DNA from: Caprella mutica
Taxonomy: Eukaryota > Arthropoda > Malacostraca > Amphipoda > Caprellidae
Reading direction: 5' to 3'
Assembly: GCA_947561585.1 (NCBI GenBank)
Contig: CANNZV010001164.1
Location: 62,001-126,000 of the forward strand
Length of the DNA stretch: 64,000 nt
The position numbers and the translations under genes were made by a program. Under the pieces are notes generated by a model. That model was not told the DNA's origin, did no database searches, and saw nothing but the letters and a program-made list of their open reading frames with translations. Of the stretch, positions 47,359 through 60,700 are shown piece after piece. How positions within the stretch are numbered: the stretch's first letter is position 1; each line of letters begins with the position of its first letter.

Positions 47359-48117
47359 GCACTAGTAATGAAGAGAGAACGATAAACATTTGGATGTACA
47401 TCAAATTTAGCCAAACTATAAGAAAACACACTTATGTCTTTCTTGCATTTAATATTTATTGTAATTTACTCCATATTTTCAATTGAATATAGTTAATCAG
47501 ACTGCCTAAATGACCCTCCTCTCCAAACTCCGCCCTCGTTCTAGAGAGCACAAGTGTCTTTGGAAGAATCTGCGTTAGAATTGGTAGAGAGATAAATTAT
47601 ACCTATCATAGTCATTTTCTTGGTTATTCCTTATAATTCATCAATATATTTATACTAAAGGTGAGAGGAGAATCTAATGAATCCATCAGTTAAATATAAA
47701 AACTCATGAAATTATATTTTCTTTTCTAAATAGGTCATCGATTTGAGTCAGAATTGGAAACCCGAAATAAATGATAACTTTTGTTGATTATTCTTTGACA
47801 TATTTGTAAATAACCTATTATTTTGTACAAACTGCCAAAAAGGAGATTAACCAGATATTTTATACCCTTCTCGTCCCCACGCTTTAATGATTTTTGTCAA
47901 ATTGTTAGTTATATAATTAATTGTCGGTATTGTATCAAAATTTGTCAAGAAAAATTATTAATATAAATATAAAATGATGTAATAGCTTCGTTTTTTTATT
48001 TTAGTGTTTTACAAACAGTTTTTCAACATGTTATTTCTCTGCACCTCTAAATTTCAAATAATTTGACAAAATGATTTAATTTAAATTAATGTAAATATTG
48101 AACCACATAACAGATTT
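47338..48117. repeat. Direct duplication, copy A
   Basis: Begins CAGGTGTACTGTCTGTTATA; near-identical to 48875-49611 for the first 500 bases, then with small deletions in the other copy. It begins inside the suspected CUB-gene promoter. Confidence 0.93.
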
Positions 48118-48266
48118 GTATACTGTATAGTATTTTAACAGCGTACTCTATGCTAGAGTTCCGGTGAGTCAGCTTTTCGATGAAGAGTGGTAAAACAGGT
48201 GCATAGCAGCTGTACTTATGTATTTCTCTTTTTGTGTGTACTGACGGTATCTATTTCACGGGCCAA

Positions 48267-48657
48267 GGACATTTGAACCTCAGACATTAGAACCCCGGAC
48301 ACTTGATCCCCGGGCATTTGATCCTCGGATACTTGATTCCCGGAAATTTGATACCTGGAAATTTGATCCCTGGACATTTGATCCCTGGACATTTAAACCC
48401 TGGTCATATAAACCCTGGACATTTGATACCTGGACATTTAAACCCCGGACATTTGATCCCAGGACATTTTGACCCTGGACATTTGATACCTAGACATTTA
48501 AACCCTGGTCATTTTAACCCTGGACATTTGTTCCCTGGACATTTAAACCACGGACATTTGATTTCTGGACATTTTATTCCTGGACATTTGAACCTCAGAC
48601 ATTTGAACCCTGGGCATTTGATCCCTGGACATTTGATCCCTGAACATTTGACTCCCT
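48267..48657 (+). repeat. 15-bp array GGACATTTGATCCCT, about 26 units
   Basis: Lies between the two duplication copies. The unit is of the GG...CC 15-mer type; 15 being a multiple of three leaves a 137-codon frame open, not a gene. Confidence 0.92.
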
Positions 48658-48874
48658 GTCTTATTTTCTGTAAACCTAGTGAATATTTTTTGTTGGTCTT
48701 CATATTAATTTACTAGCATATAATAGAAACATACACCTTGTAACAGTAGTTGACCAGATTCAAAAAAGCTAAATAATATGGATAAAAGATGCTACAAAAT
48801 AGTAATCTTCTATAATAAATAAAATAACAAAAAAGCTATCGAATTTATTTGCGAAAAAAAAATTGTACATTGTA

Positions 48875-49611
48875 CAGGTGTACTGTCTGTTATACGCACT
48901 AGTAATGAAGAGAGAACAATAAACATTTGGATGTACATCAAATTTAGCCAAACTATAAGAAAACACACTTATGTCTTTCTTGCATTTAATATTTATTGTA
49001 ATTTACTCCATATTTTCAATTGAATATAGTTAATCAGACTGCCTAAATGACCCTCCTCTCCAAACTCCGCCCTCGTTCTAGAGAGCACAAGTGTCTTTGG
49101 AAGAATCTGCGTTAGAATTGGTAGAGAGATAAATTATACCTATCATAGTCATTTTCTTGGTTATTCCTTATAATTCATCAATATATTTATACTAAAGGTG
49201 AGAGGAGAATCTAATGAATCCATCAGTTAAATATAAAAACTCATGAAATTATATTTTCTTTTCTAAATAGGTCATCGATTTGAGTCAGAATTGGAAACCC
49301 GAAATAAATGATAACTTTTGTTGATTATTCTTTGACAAATTTGTAAATAACCTATTATTTTGTACAAACTGCCAAAAAGGAGATTAACCAGATATTTTAT
49401 ACCCTTCTCGTCCCCACGCTTTAATGATTTTTGTCAAATTGTTAGTTATAATTGATTGTTGGTATTGTATCAAAATATAAAATCCTGTAATAGCTTCGTT
49501 TTTGATTTTAGTGTTTTAGAAACTGTTTTTCCATATGTTTGTTCGCTGCACCTCTAAATTTCAAATAATTTAATTTAAATTAAAGTAAATATTAAATCAC
49601 ATAATGGATTT
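48875..49611. repeat. Direct duplication, copy B
   Basis: Offset about 1537 bases from copy A. It lacks short stretches near its right end and runs straight into a 15-bp array. Confidence 0.93.
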
Positions 49612-49617
49612 GGTGAC

Positions 49618-49762
49618 TGGAAAAAAGCCATCAGGAAAAATGCTCACAGCAAAAGAGCCCACAGGAAATATGCCCACATGAAAAATGCACACAAGGAAAA
49701 AAAGCCCACAAGGAAAAAAGCCCACAGGTATAAAAGCCCACAGAAAAAAGCCCACAACAACC
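49618..49762 (+). repeat. 15-bp array GGAAAAAAGCCCACA, about 10 units
   Basis: Diverged units with one- or two-base indels, directly after duplication copy B. Confidence 0.85.
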
Positions 49763-50165
49763 TAATTTTTAGAATACAGTACAACATAAATGTTTTTTTA
49801 AAGTTTACAAAGGTATGAATATTCAATTAGTTTTCTAAGTCTTGCACCTAAGGCTGCATCGCTAAAATTAATTGTATATTTGTCCTATTCCTATCAATTA
49901 CTTTTAAATAACGGGACCCAAAACTGCCCTTAGGTGAATAATATGGCATTGGTTGACAGGCCGCTATTATCCCACAAATAATTTCAATCCATTATTTTAT
50001 TTATTCATTTTCATATTGCTCCCTCTTTACAATTTACAATTGTAATTTACAATTACAATACAATTTCAGATCATGGGTTGGGTCCTTCCATGATCGTGCG
50101 GAAACGTTTATTTGAGAAACATGCAGCGATAAAGGAGCTATAAGGCCTGGAGAAGCAACTAGGCT
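49763..50165. other. Non-coding sequence before the piggyBac-type MITE
   Basis: Contains a short repeat of ACAATTTACAATTGTAATTT (about 50030-50065). Otherwise plain. Confidence 0.45.
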
Positions 50166-50169
50166 TTAA

Positions 50170-50694
50170 CCCTAATGAGTTTGACTGACAGAATCAACAG
50201 GAGAGTTTGACTATGTGTTAAAAAACACATGTCTATTTATACACCTACGGTACTGTATTATTTACAAGTTGTTAGTATATATACAAAACTGTTGTGTACC
50301 AAATTTCAAGTAAAAATATTGAACATATAAGGAGAAATAAATACATGTGTATTTAAGACATTGGCAACTGAGAGACCAGAGCTGTGATTGGGTGGAGTGT
50401 GACCCAATCACAGCTCGCCCATGTATCTTTACTTAATGGAAACGTGTACAAATTCGTGCGTATTGACTAACCAAACTGTAATTCACCAAAGTATAATTAG
50501 TTCCATAATTTACGTGATTTACGCTGATTACGCCGATACGTAAATATTTTTAAACTCTTAAATACAAAGATATATTTGGTATTTATGTAGGATCAAAGTC
50601 AAGAGAGGCTAGTAAATTTAAAGGAATGACATGAAAGATATAAAGTGATTTAAAAAAAGATGTGCCTAGAAGACACACGTCAAACTCATTAGGG
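50170..50694. mobile_element. piggyBac-type MITE, complete copy
   Basis: TTAA on both sides and inverted ends CCCTAATGAGTTTGAC. 525 bases, no coding frame. An internal 14-bp perfect stem (50380-50393 with 50402-50415) has an 8-base loop. Confidence 0.8.
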
Positions 50695-50911
50695 TTAAGG
50701 GCATCCTTAAAAATATGAAACCTAAATATAAGAATAGAAAAAGAGAATAGTAAGCTTGTAAGAAAAGTTAATTATGTGTCTATAGATAAATTATATGATT
50801 AAAAATGCATAAATGACAGGTATAATTATTGTAATTGAAGTTTGGACAGGTAGTAGAAAAGAAAAGGAAAGAAAGAAAGAAATTTTTTTGAGTATCTATA
50901 GTAAAATAGGA

Positions 50912-51000
50912 GCAGGTTCGAGGCAGTGGTTAAGACGATCGGACTAGTCACCACGGCAGTTAGGGAGCAGCGAGAAGCAGCGTTGGAGCCAAGCTGACTG
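50912..51000 (+). repeat. Possible tRNA-derived SINE fragment
   Basis: GGCAGTGGTTAAGACGATCGG resembles a Pol III A box and GTTGGAGCC about 50 bases later a decayed B box, in a locally GC-rich stretch. Tentative. Confidence 0.3.
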
Positions 51001-51046
51001 CTTGAGGGGGCAAATTTTATTTCAGCATAGCTACGCAGAACTACTC

Positions 51047-51212
51047 TGGGCACCAGCATTTATTTGCCTAGTGCGCTGCCTAACGGCTGATATGCGGCGC
51101 TTATCCAAAACTGCTATAATAGTACTATAATATTACAGTCGTGGCTACGGACCGCCCATCCGCAGTTAAGCAGCACGCTAGGCATTTAGGAGCACGTGCC
51201 CAGACTAGTTTA
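51047..51212. repeat. Small imperfect inverted repeat
   Basis: CTGGGCACCAGCATTTATTT, then GCCTAGTGCGCTGCC, returns inverted as GGCAGC-like and GTGCCCAG motifs by 51212. Probably a short hairpin MITE. Confidence 0.5.
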
Positions 51213-51770
51213 TCGCCGTTTTGTTGGAGTAGAATTAACCCCCATAGTGTCAGTTTGGCTGTCTAAACATTTTTTTATGAAGATAAGACTAACATTTGCC
51301 ATGAAAAATCCACATTTTTTCGCAACATAAAAATTCCCTCGCAACCCTTTTTTGAAAATTGTATCTCTTGAAATCTCTGTTAGTTTTTGAGTTTTTAAAA
51401 TTTTAATAAATCCCACTTTTGGAGGTTTTGGCGGATGGGGCTAAAAGAGTTCGTCGCACAAAAGAATTTCACAAATTAAAATTTGTGAATAAGACAAAAT
51501 ACAAACATGTGAGAAGTTTCAAAATTGTATTTATATCCATAAAATCTAAAGTTCAAAACAATTCGTTTTATAAAGCAAAGTCGAAACATGTATTGCTTGT
51601 TTATAAAATTCAAATTGGAAGTCAGAACAAAGCTTGTGCAATCATTTTCTTCGGGTAAAATTAGTATATTTCTTATTGTCTCATTTTTTACAACAACTGT
51701 CCAATTATTTCCCTAAGTTCACTATAACGAAAAACCTTTAAAATTTATCAGTTTAATTAACTCAATATTA
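51213..51770. other. Non-coding sequence before the satellite
   Basis: A 79-codon plus-strand frame (51419-51658), rich in Lys and Arg, has no recognisable domain and no splice support; treated as chance. Confidence 0.45.
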
Positions 51771-54700
51771 TTGAGACTGAACTTTGTGACACGTTGCACC
51801 CTCACAATGGAGACTGAACTTTGTGACACGTTGCACACTACACAATGGAGACTGAACTTTGTGACATGTTGCACCCTCACAATGGAGACTGAACTTTGTG
51901 ACATGTTGCACACTACACAATGGAGACTGAACTTTGTGACATGTTGCACCCTCACAATGGAGACTGAACTTTGTGACATGTTGCACACTACACAATGGAG
52001 ACTGAACTTTGTGACATGTTGCACCCTCACAATGGAGACTGAACTTTGTGACATGTTGCACACTACACAATGGAGACTGAACTTTGTGACATGTTGCACC
52101 CTCACAATGGAGACTGAACTTTGTGACATGTTGCACACTACACAATGGAGACTGAACTTTGTGACATGTTGCACCCTCACAATGGAGACTGAACTTTGTG
52201 ACATGTTGCACACTACACAATGGAGACTGAACTTTGTGACATGTTGCACCCTCACAATGGAGACTGAACATTGTGACATGTTGCACACTACACAATGGAG
52301 ACTGAACTTTGTGACACGTTGCACACTACACAATGGAGACTGAACTTTGTGACATGTTGCACCCTCACAATGGAGACTGAACTTTGTGACATGTTGCACA
52401 CTACACAATGGAGACTGAACTTTGTGACATGTTGCACACTACACAATGGAGACTGAACTTTGTGACACGTTGCACACTACACAATGGAGACTGAACTTTG
52501 TGACATGTTGCACCTTCACAATGGAGACTGAACTTTGTGACATGTTGCACACTACACAATGGAGACTGAACTTTGTGACATGTTGCACACTACACAATGG
52601 AGACTTAACTGTGTGACATGTTGCACACTACACAATGGAGACTGAACTTTGTGACATGTTGCACACTACACAATGGAGACTGAACTTTGTGACACGTTGC
52701 ACCCTCACAATGGAGACTGTACTTTGTGACATGTTGCACACTACACAATGGAGACTGAACTTTGTGACATGTTGCACCCTCACAATGGAGACTGAACTTT
52801 GTGACATGTTGCACACTACACAATGGAGACTGAACTTTGTGACATGTTGCACCCTCACAATGGAGACTGAACTTTGTGACATGTTGCACACTACACAATG
52901 GAGACTGAACTTTGTGACATGTTGCACCCTCACAATGGAGACTGAACTTTGTGACATGTTGCACACTGCACAATGGAGACTGAACTTTGTGACATGTTGC
53001 ACACTACACAATGGAGACTGAACTTTGTGACATGTTGCACCCTCACAATGGAGACTGAACTTTGTGACATGTTGCACACTACACAATGGAGACTGATCTT
53101 TGTGACATGTTGCACCCTCACAATGGAGACTGAACTTTGTGACATGTTGCACACTACACAATGGAGACTGAACTTTGTGACACGTTGCACCCTCACAATG
53201 GAGACCGAACTTTGTGACATGTTGCACACTACACAATGGAGACTGAACTTTGTGACATGTTGCACACTACACAATGGAGACTGAACTTTGTGACATGTTG
53301 CACACTACACAATGGAGACTGAACTTTGTGACATGTTGCACCCTCACAATGGAGACTGAACTTTGTGACATGTTGCACACTACACAATGGAGACTGAATT
53401 TTGTGACACGTTGCACCCTCACAATGGAGACTGAACTTTGTGACATGTTGCACACTGCACAATGGAGACTGAACTTTGTGACACGTTGCACCCTCACAAT
53501 GGAGACTGAACTTCGGGACATGTTGCACACTACACAATGGAGACTGAACTTTGTGACACGTTGCACCCTCACAATGGAGACTGAACTTTGTGACATGTTG
53601 CACACTACACAATGGAGACTGAACTTTGTGACATGTTGCACACTACACAATGGAGACTGAACTTTGTGACATGTTGCACACTACACAATGGAGACTGAAC
53701 TATGTGACATGTTGCACACTACACAATGGAGACTGAACTTTGTGACATGTTGCACACTACACAATGGAGACTGAACTTTGTGACATGTTGCACACTACAC
53801 AATGGAGACTGAACTTTGTGACATGTTGCACCCTCACAATGGAGACTGAACTTTGTGACATGTTGCACACTACACAATGGAGACTGAACTTTGTGACATG
53901 TTGCACACTACACAATGGAGACTGAACTTTGTGACATGTTGCACACTACACAATAGAGACTGAACTTCGTGACATGTTGCACCCTCAAAATGGAGACTGA
54001 ACTTTGTGACATGTTGCACACTACACAATGGAGACTGAACTTTGTGACATGTTGCACACTACACAATGGAGACTGAACTTTGTGACATGTTGCACACTAC
54101 ACAATGGAGACTGAACTTTGTGACATGTTGCACACTACACAATGGAGACTGAACTTTGTGACATGTAGCACACTACACAATGGAGACTGAACTTTGTGAC
54201 ATGTTGCACACTACACAATGGAGACTGAACTTTGTGACATGTTGCACACTACACAATGGAGACTGGACTTTGTGACATGTTGCACCCTCACAATGGAGAC
54301 TGAACTTTGTGACACGTTGCACCCTCACAATGGAGACTGAACTTTGTGACACGTTGCACACTACACAATAGAGACTGAACTTTGTGACATGTTGCTCACT
54401 ACACAATGGAGACTGAACTTTGTGACACGTTGCACACTACACAATGGAGACTGAACTTTGTGACACGTTGCACACTACACAATGGAGACTGAACTTTGTG
54501 ACATGTTGCACCCTCACAATGGAGACTGAACTTTGGGACATGTTGCACACTACACAATGGAGACTGAACTTTGTGACATGTTGCACACAACACAATGGAG
54601 ACTGAACTTTGTGACATGTTGCACACTACACAATGGAGACTGAACTTTATGACATGTTGCACACTACACAATGGAGACTGAACTTTGTGACACGTTGCAC

Positions 54701-57700
54701 CCTCACAATGGAGACTGAACTTTGTGACATGTTGCACCCTCACAATGGAGACTGAACTTTGTGACATGTTGCACACTGCACAATGGAGACTGAACTTTGT
54801 GACATGTTGCACACTACACAATGGAGACTGAACTTTGTGACATGTTGCACCCTCACAATGGAGACTGAACTTTGTGACATGTTGCACACTACACAATGGA
54901 GACTGATCTTTGTGACATGTTGCACCCTCACAATGGAGACTGAACTTTGTGACATGTTGCACACTACACAATGGAGACTGAACTTTGTGACACGTTGCAC
55001 CCTCACAATGGAGACCGAACTTTGTGACATGTTGCACACTACACAATGGAGACTGAACTTTGTGACATGTTGCACACTACACAATGGAGACTGAACTTTG
55101 TGACATGTTGCACACTACACAATGGAGACTGAACTTTGTGACATGTTGCACCCTCACAATGGAGACTGAACTTTGTGACATGTTGCACACTACACAATGG
55201 AGACTGAATTTTGTGACACGTTGCACCCTCACAATGGAGACTGAACTTTGTGACATGTTGCACACTGCACAATGGAGACTGAACTTTGTGACACGTTGCA
55301 CCCTCACAATGGAGACTGAACTTCGGGACATGTTGCACACTACACAATGGAGACTGAACTTTGTGACACGTTGCACCCTCACAATGGAGACTGAACTTTG
55401 TGACATGTTGCACACTACACAATGGAGACTGAACTTTGTGACATGTTGCACACTACACAATGGAGACTGAACTTTGTGACATGTTGCACACTACACAATG
55501 GAGACTGAACTATGTGACATGTTGCACACTACACAATGGAGACTGAACTTTGTGACATGTTGCACACTACACAATGGAGACTGAACTTTGTGACATGTTG
55601 CACACTACACAATGGAGACTGAACTTTGTGACATGTTGCACCCTCACAATGGAGACTGAACTTTGTGACATGTTGCACACTACACAATGGAGACTGAACT
55701 TTGTGACATGTTGCACACTACACAATGGAGACTGAACTTTGTGACATGTTGCACACTACACAATAGAGACTGAACTTCGTGACATGTTGCACCCTCAAAA
55801 TGGAGACTGAACTTTGTGACATGTTGCACACTACACAATGGAGACTGAATTTTGTGACATGTTGCACACTACACAATGGAGACTGAACTTTGTGACATGT
55901 TGCACACTACACAATGGAGACTGAACTTTGTGACATGTTGCACACTACACAATGGAGACTGAACTTTGTGACATGTAGCACACTACACAATGGAGACTGA
56001 ACTTTGTGACATGTTGCACACTACACAATGGAGACTGAACTTTGTGACATGTTGCACACTACACAATGGAGACTGGACTTTGTGACATGTTGCACCCTCA
56101 CAATGGAGACTGAACTTTGTGACACGTTGCACCCTCACAATGGAGACTGAACTTTGTGACACGTTGCACACTACACAATAGAGACTGAACTTTGTGACAT
56201 GTTGCTCACTACACAATGGAGACTGAACTTTGTGACACGTTGCACACTACACAATGGAGACTGAACTTTGTGACACGTTGCACACTACACAATGGAGACT
56301 GAACTTTGTGACATGTTGCACCCTCACAATGGAGACTGAACTTTGGGACATGTTGCACACTACACAATGGAGACTGAACTTTGTGACATGTTGCACACTA
56401 CACAATGGAGACTGAACTTTGTGACATGTTGCACACTACACAATGGAGACTGAACTTTATGACATGTTGCACACTACACAATGGAGACTGAACTTTGTGA
56501 CACGTTGCACCCTCACAATGGAGACTGAACTTTGTGACATGTTGCACCCTCACAATGGAGACTGAACTTTGTGACATGTTGCACACTACACAATGGAGAC
56601 TGAACTTTGTGACATGTTGCACACTACACAATGGAGACTGAACTTTGTGACACGTTGCACCCTCACAATGGAGACTGAACTTTGTGACATGTTGCACACT
56701 ACACAATGGAGACTGAACTTTGTGACACGTTGCACCCTCACAATTGAGACTGAACTTTGTGACACGTTGCACACTACACAATGGAGACTGAACTTCGTGA
56801 CATGTTGCACACTACACAATGGAGACTGAACTTTGTGACATGTTGCACACTACACAATGGAGACTGAACTTTGTGATACGTTGCACACTACACAATGGAG
56901 ACTGAACTTTGTGACATGTTGCACACTACACAATGGAGACTGAACTTTGTGACATGTTGCACCCTCACAATGGAGACTGAACTTTGTGACATGTTGCACA
57001 CTACACAATGGAGACTGAACTTTGTGACATGTTGCACCCCCACAATGGAGACTGAACTTTGTGACACGTTGCACACTACACAATGGAGACTGAACTTTGT
57101 GACATGTTGCACACTACACAACGGAGACTGAACTTTGTGACATGTTGCACCCTCACAATGGAGACTGAACTTTGTGACATGTTGCACACTACACAATGGA
57201 GACTGAACTTTGTGACATGTTGCACCCTCACAATGGAGACTGACTTTGTGACACGTTGCACACTACACAATGGAGACTGAACTTTGTGACATGTTGCACC
57301 CTCACAATGGAGACTGAACATTGTAACATGTTGCACACTACACAATGGAGACTGAACTTTGTGACATGTTGCACACTACACAATGGAGACTGAACTTTGT
57401 GACATGTTGCACCCTCACAATGGAGACTGAACTTTGTGGCATGTTGCTCACTTCATAATGGAGACTGAACTTTGTGACATGTTGCACACTACACAATGGA
57501 GACTGAACTTTGTGACATGTAGCACACTACACAATGGAGACTGAACTTTGTGACATGTTGCACACTACACAATGGAGACTGAACTTTGTGACATGTTGCA
57601 CACTACACAATGGAGACTGGACTTTGTGACATGTTGCACCCTCACAATGGAGACTGAACTTTGTGACACGTTGCACCCTCACAATGGAGACTGAACTTTG

Positions 57701-60700
57701 TGACACGTTGCACACTACACAATAGAGACTGAGCTTTGTGACATGTTGCTCACTACACAATGGAGACTGAGCTTTGTGACATGTTGCTCACTACACAATG
57801 GAGACTGAACTTTGTGACACGTTGCACACTACACAATGGAGACTGAACTTTGTGACACGTTGCACACTACACAATGGAGACTGAACTTTGTGACATGTTG
57901 CACCCTCACAATGGAGACTGAACTTTGTGACATGTTGCACACAACACAATGGAGACTGAACTTTGTGACATGTTGCACCCTCACAATGGAGACTGAACTT
58001 TGTGACATGTTGCACACTACACAATGGAGACTGAACTTTGTGACATGTTGCACACTACACAATGGAGACTGAACTTTGTGACATGTTGCACACTACACAA
58101 TGGAGACTGAACTTTATGACATGTTGCACACTACACAATGGAGACTGAACTTTGTGACACGTTTCACCCTCACAATGGAGACTGAACTTTGTGACATGTT
58201 GCACCCTCACAATGGAGACTGAACTTTGTGACATGTTGCACACTACACAATGGAGACTGAACTTTGTGACATGTTGCACACTACACAATGGAGACTGAAC
58301 TTTGTGACACGTTGCACACTACACAATGGAGACTGAACTTTGTGACATGTTGCACACTACACAATGGAGACTGAACTTTGTGACATGTTGCACACTACAC
58401 AATGGAGACTGAACTTTGTGACATGTTGCACCCTCACAATGGAGACTGAACTTTGTGACATGTTGCACACTACACAATGGAGACTGAACTTTGTGACATG
58501 TTGCACCCTCACAATGGAGACTGAACTTTGTGACATGTTGCACACTACACAATGGAGACTGAACTTTGTGACATGTTGCACCCTCACAATGGAGACTGAA
58601 CTTTGTGACATGTTGCACACTGCACAATGGAGACTGAACTTTGTGACATGTTGCACACTACACAATGGAGACTGAACTTTGTGACATGTTGCACCCTCAC
58701 AATGGAGACTGAACTTTGTGACATGTTGCACACTACACAATGGAGACTGATCTTTGTGACATGTTGCACCCTCACAATGGAGACTGAACTTTGTGACATG
58801 TTGCACACTACACAATGGAGACTGAACTTTGTGACACGTTGCACCCTCACAATGGAGACCGAACTTTGTGACATGTTGCACACTACACAATGGAGACTGA
58901 ACTTTGTGACATGTTGCACACTACACAATGGAGACTGAACTTTGTGACATGTTGCACACTACACAATGGAGACTGAACTTTGTGACATGTTGCACCCTCA
59001 CAATGGAGACTGAACTTTGTGACATGTTGCACACTACACAATGGAGACTGAATTTTGTGACACGTTGCACCCTCACAATGGACACTGAACTTTGTGACAT
59101 GTTGCACACTGCACAATGGAGACTGAACTTTGTGACACGTTGCACCCTCACAATGGAGACTGAACTTCGGGACATGTTGCACACTACACAATGGAGACTG
59201 AACTTTGTGACACGTTGCACCCTCACAATGGAGACTGAACTTTGTGACATGTTGCACACTACACAATGGAGACTGAACTTTGTGACATGTTGCACACTAC
59301 ACAATGGAGACTGAACTTTGTGACATGTTGCACACTACACAATGGAGACTGAACTATGTGACATGTTGCACACTACACAATGGAGACTGAACTTTGTGAC
59401 ATGTTGCACACTACACAATGGAGACTGAACTTTGTGACATGTTGCACACTACACAATGGAGACTGAACTTTGTGACATGTTGCACCCTCACAATGGAGAC
59501 TGAACTTTGTGACATGTTGCACACTACACAATGGAGACTGAACTTTGTGACATGTTGCACACTACACAATGGAGACTGAACTTTGTGACATGTTGCACAC
59601 TACACAATAGAGACTGAACTTCGTGACATGTTGCACCCTCAAAATGGAGACTGAACTTTGTGACATGTTGCACACTACACAATGGAGACTGAACTTTGTG
59701 ACATGTTGCACACTACACAATGGAGACTGAACTTTGTGACATGTTGCACACTACACAATGGAGACTGAACTTTGTGACATGTTGCACACTACACAATGGA
59801 GACTGAACTTTGTGACATGTAGCACACTACACAATGGAGACTGAACTTTGTGACATGTTGCACACTACACAATGGAGACTGAACTTTGTGACATGTTGCA
59901 CACTACACAATGGAGACTGGACTTTGTGACATGTTGCACCCTCACAATGGAGACTGAACTTTGTGACACGTTGCACCCTCACAATGGAGACTGAACTTTG
60001 TGACACGTTGCACACTACACAATAGAGACTGAACTTTGTGACATGTTGCTCACTACACAATGGAGACTGAACTTTGTGACACGTTGCACACTACACAATG
60101 GAGACTGAACTTTGTGACACGTTGCACACTACACAATGGAGACTGAACTTTGTGACATGTTGCACCCTCACAATGGAGACTGAACTTTGGGACATGTTGC
60201 ACACTACACAATGGAGACTGAACTTTGTGACATGTTGCACACTACACAATGGAGACTGAACTTTGTGACATGTTGCACACTACACAATGGAGACTGAACT
60301 TTATGACATGTTGCACACTACACAATGGAGACTGAACTTTGTGACACGTTGCACCCTCACAATGGAGACTGAACTTTGTGACATGTTGCACCCTCACAAT
60401 GGAGACTGAACTTTGTGACATGTTGCACACTACACAATGGAGACTGAACTTTGTGACATGTTGCACACTACACAATGGAGACTGAACTTTGTGACACGTT
60501 GCACACTACACAATGGAGACTGAACTTTGTGACATGTTGCACACTACACAATGGAGACTGAACTTTGTGACATGTTGCACACTACACAATGGAGACTGAA
60601 CTTTGTGACACGTTGCACACTACACAATGGAGACTGAACTGTGTGACATGTTGCACACAACACAATGGAGACTGAACTTTGTGACATGTTGCACACTACA

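Noticed and set aside
48303..48716. 137-codon frame of IPGHL repeats
   Set aside because: Produced by the 15-bp GGACATTTGATCCCT array.
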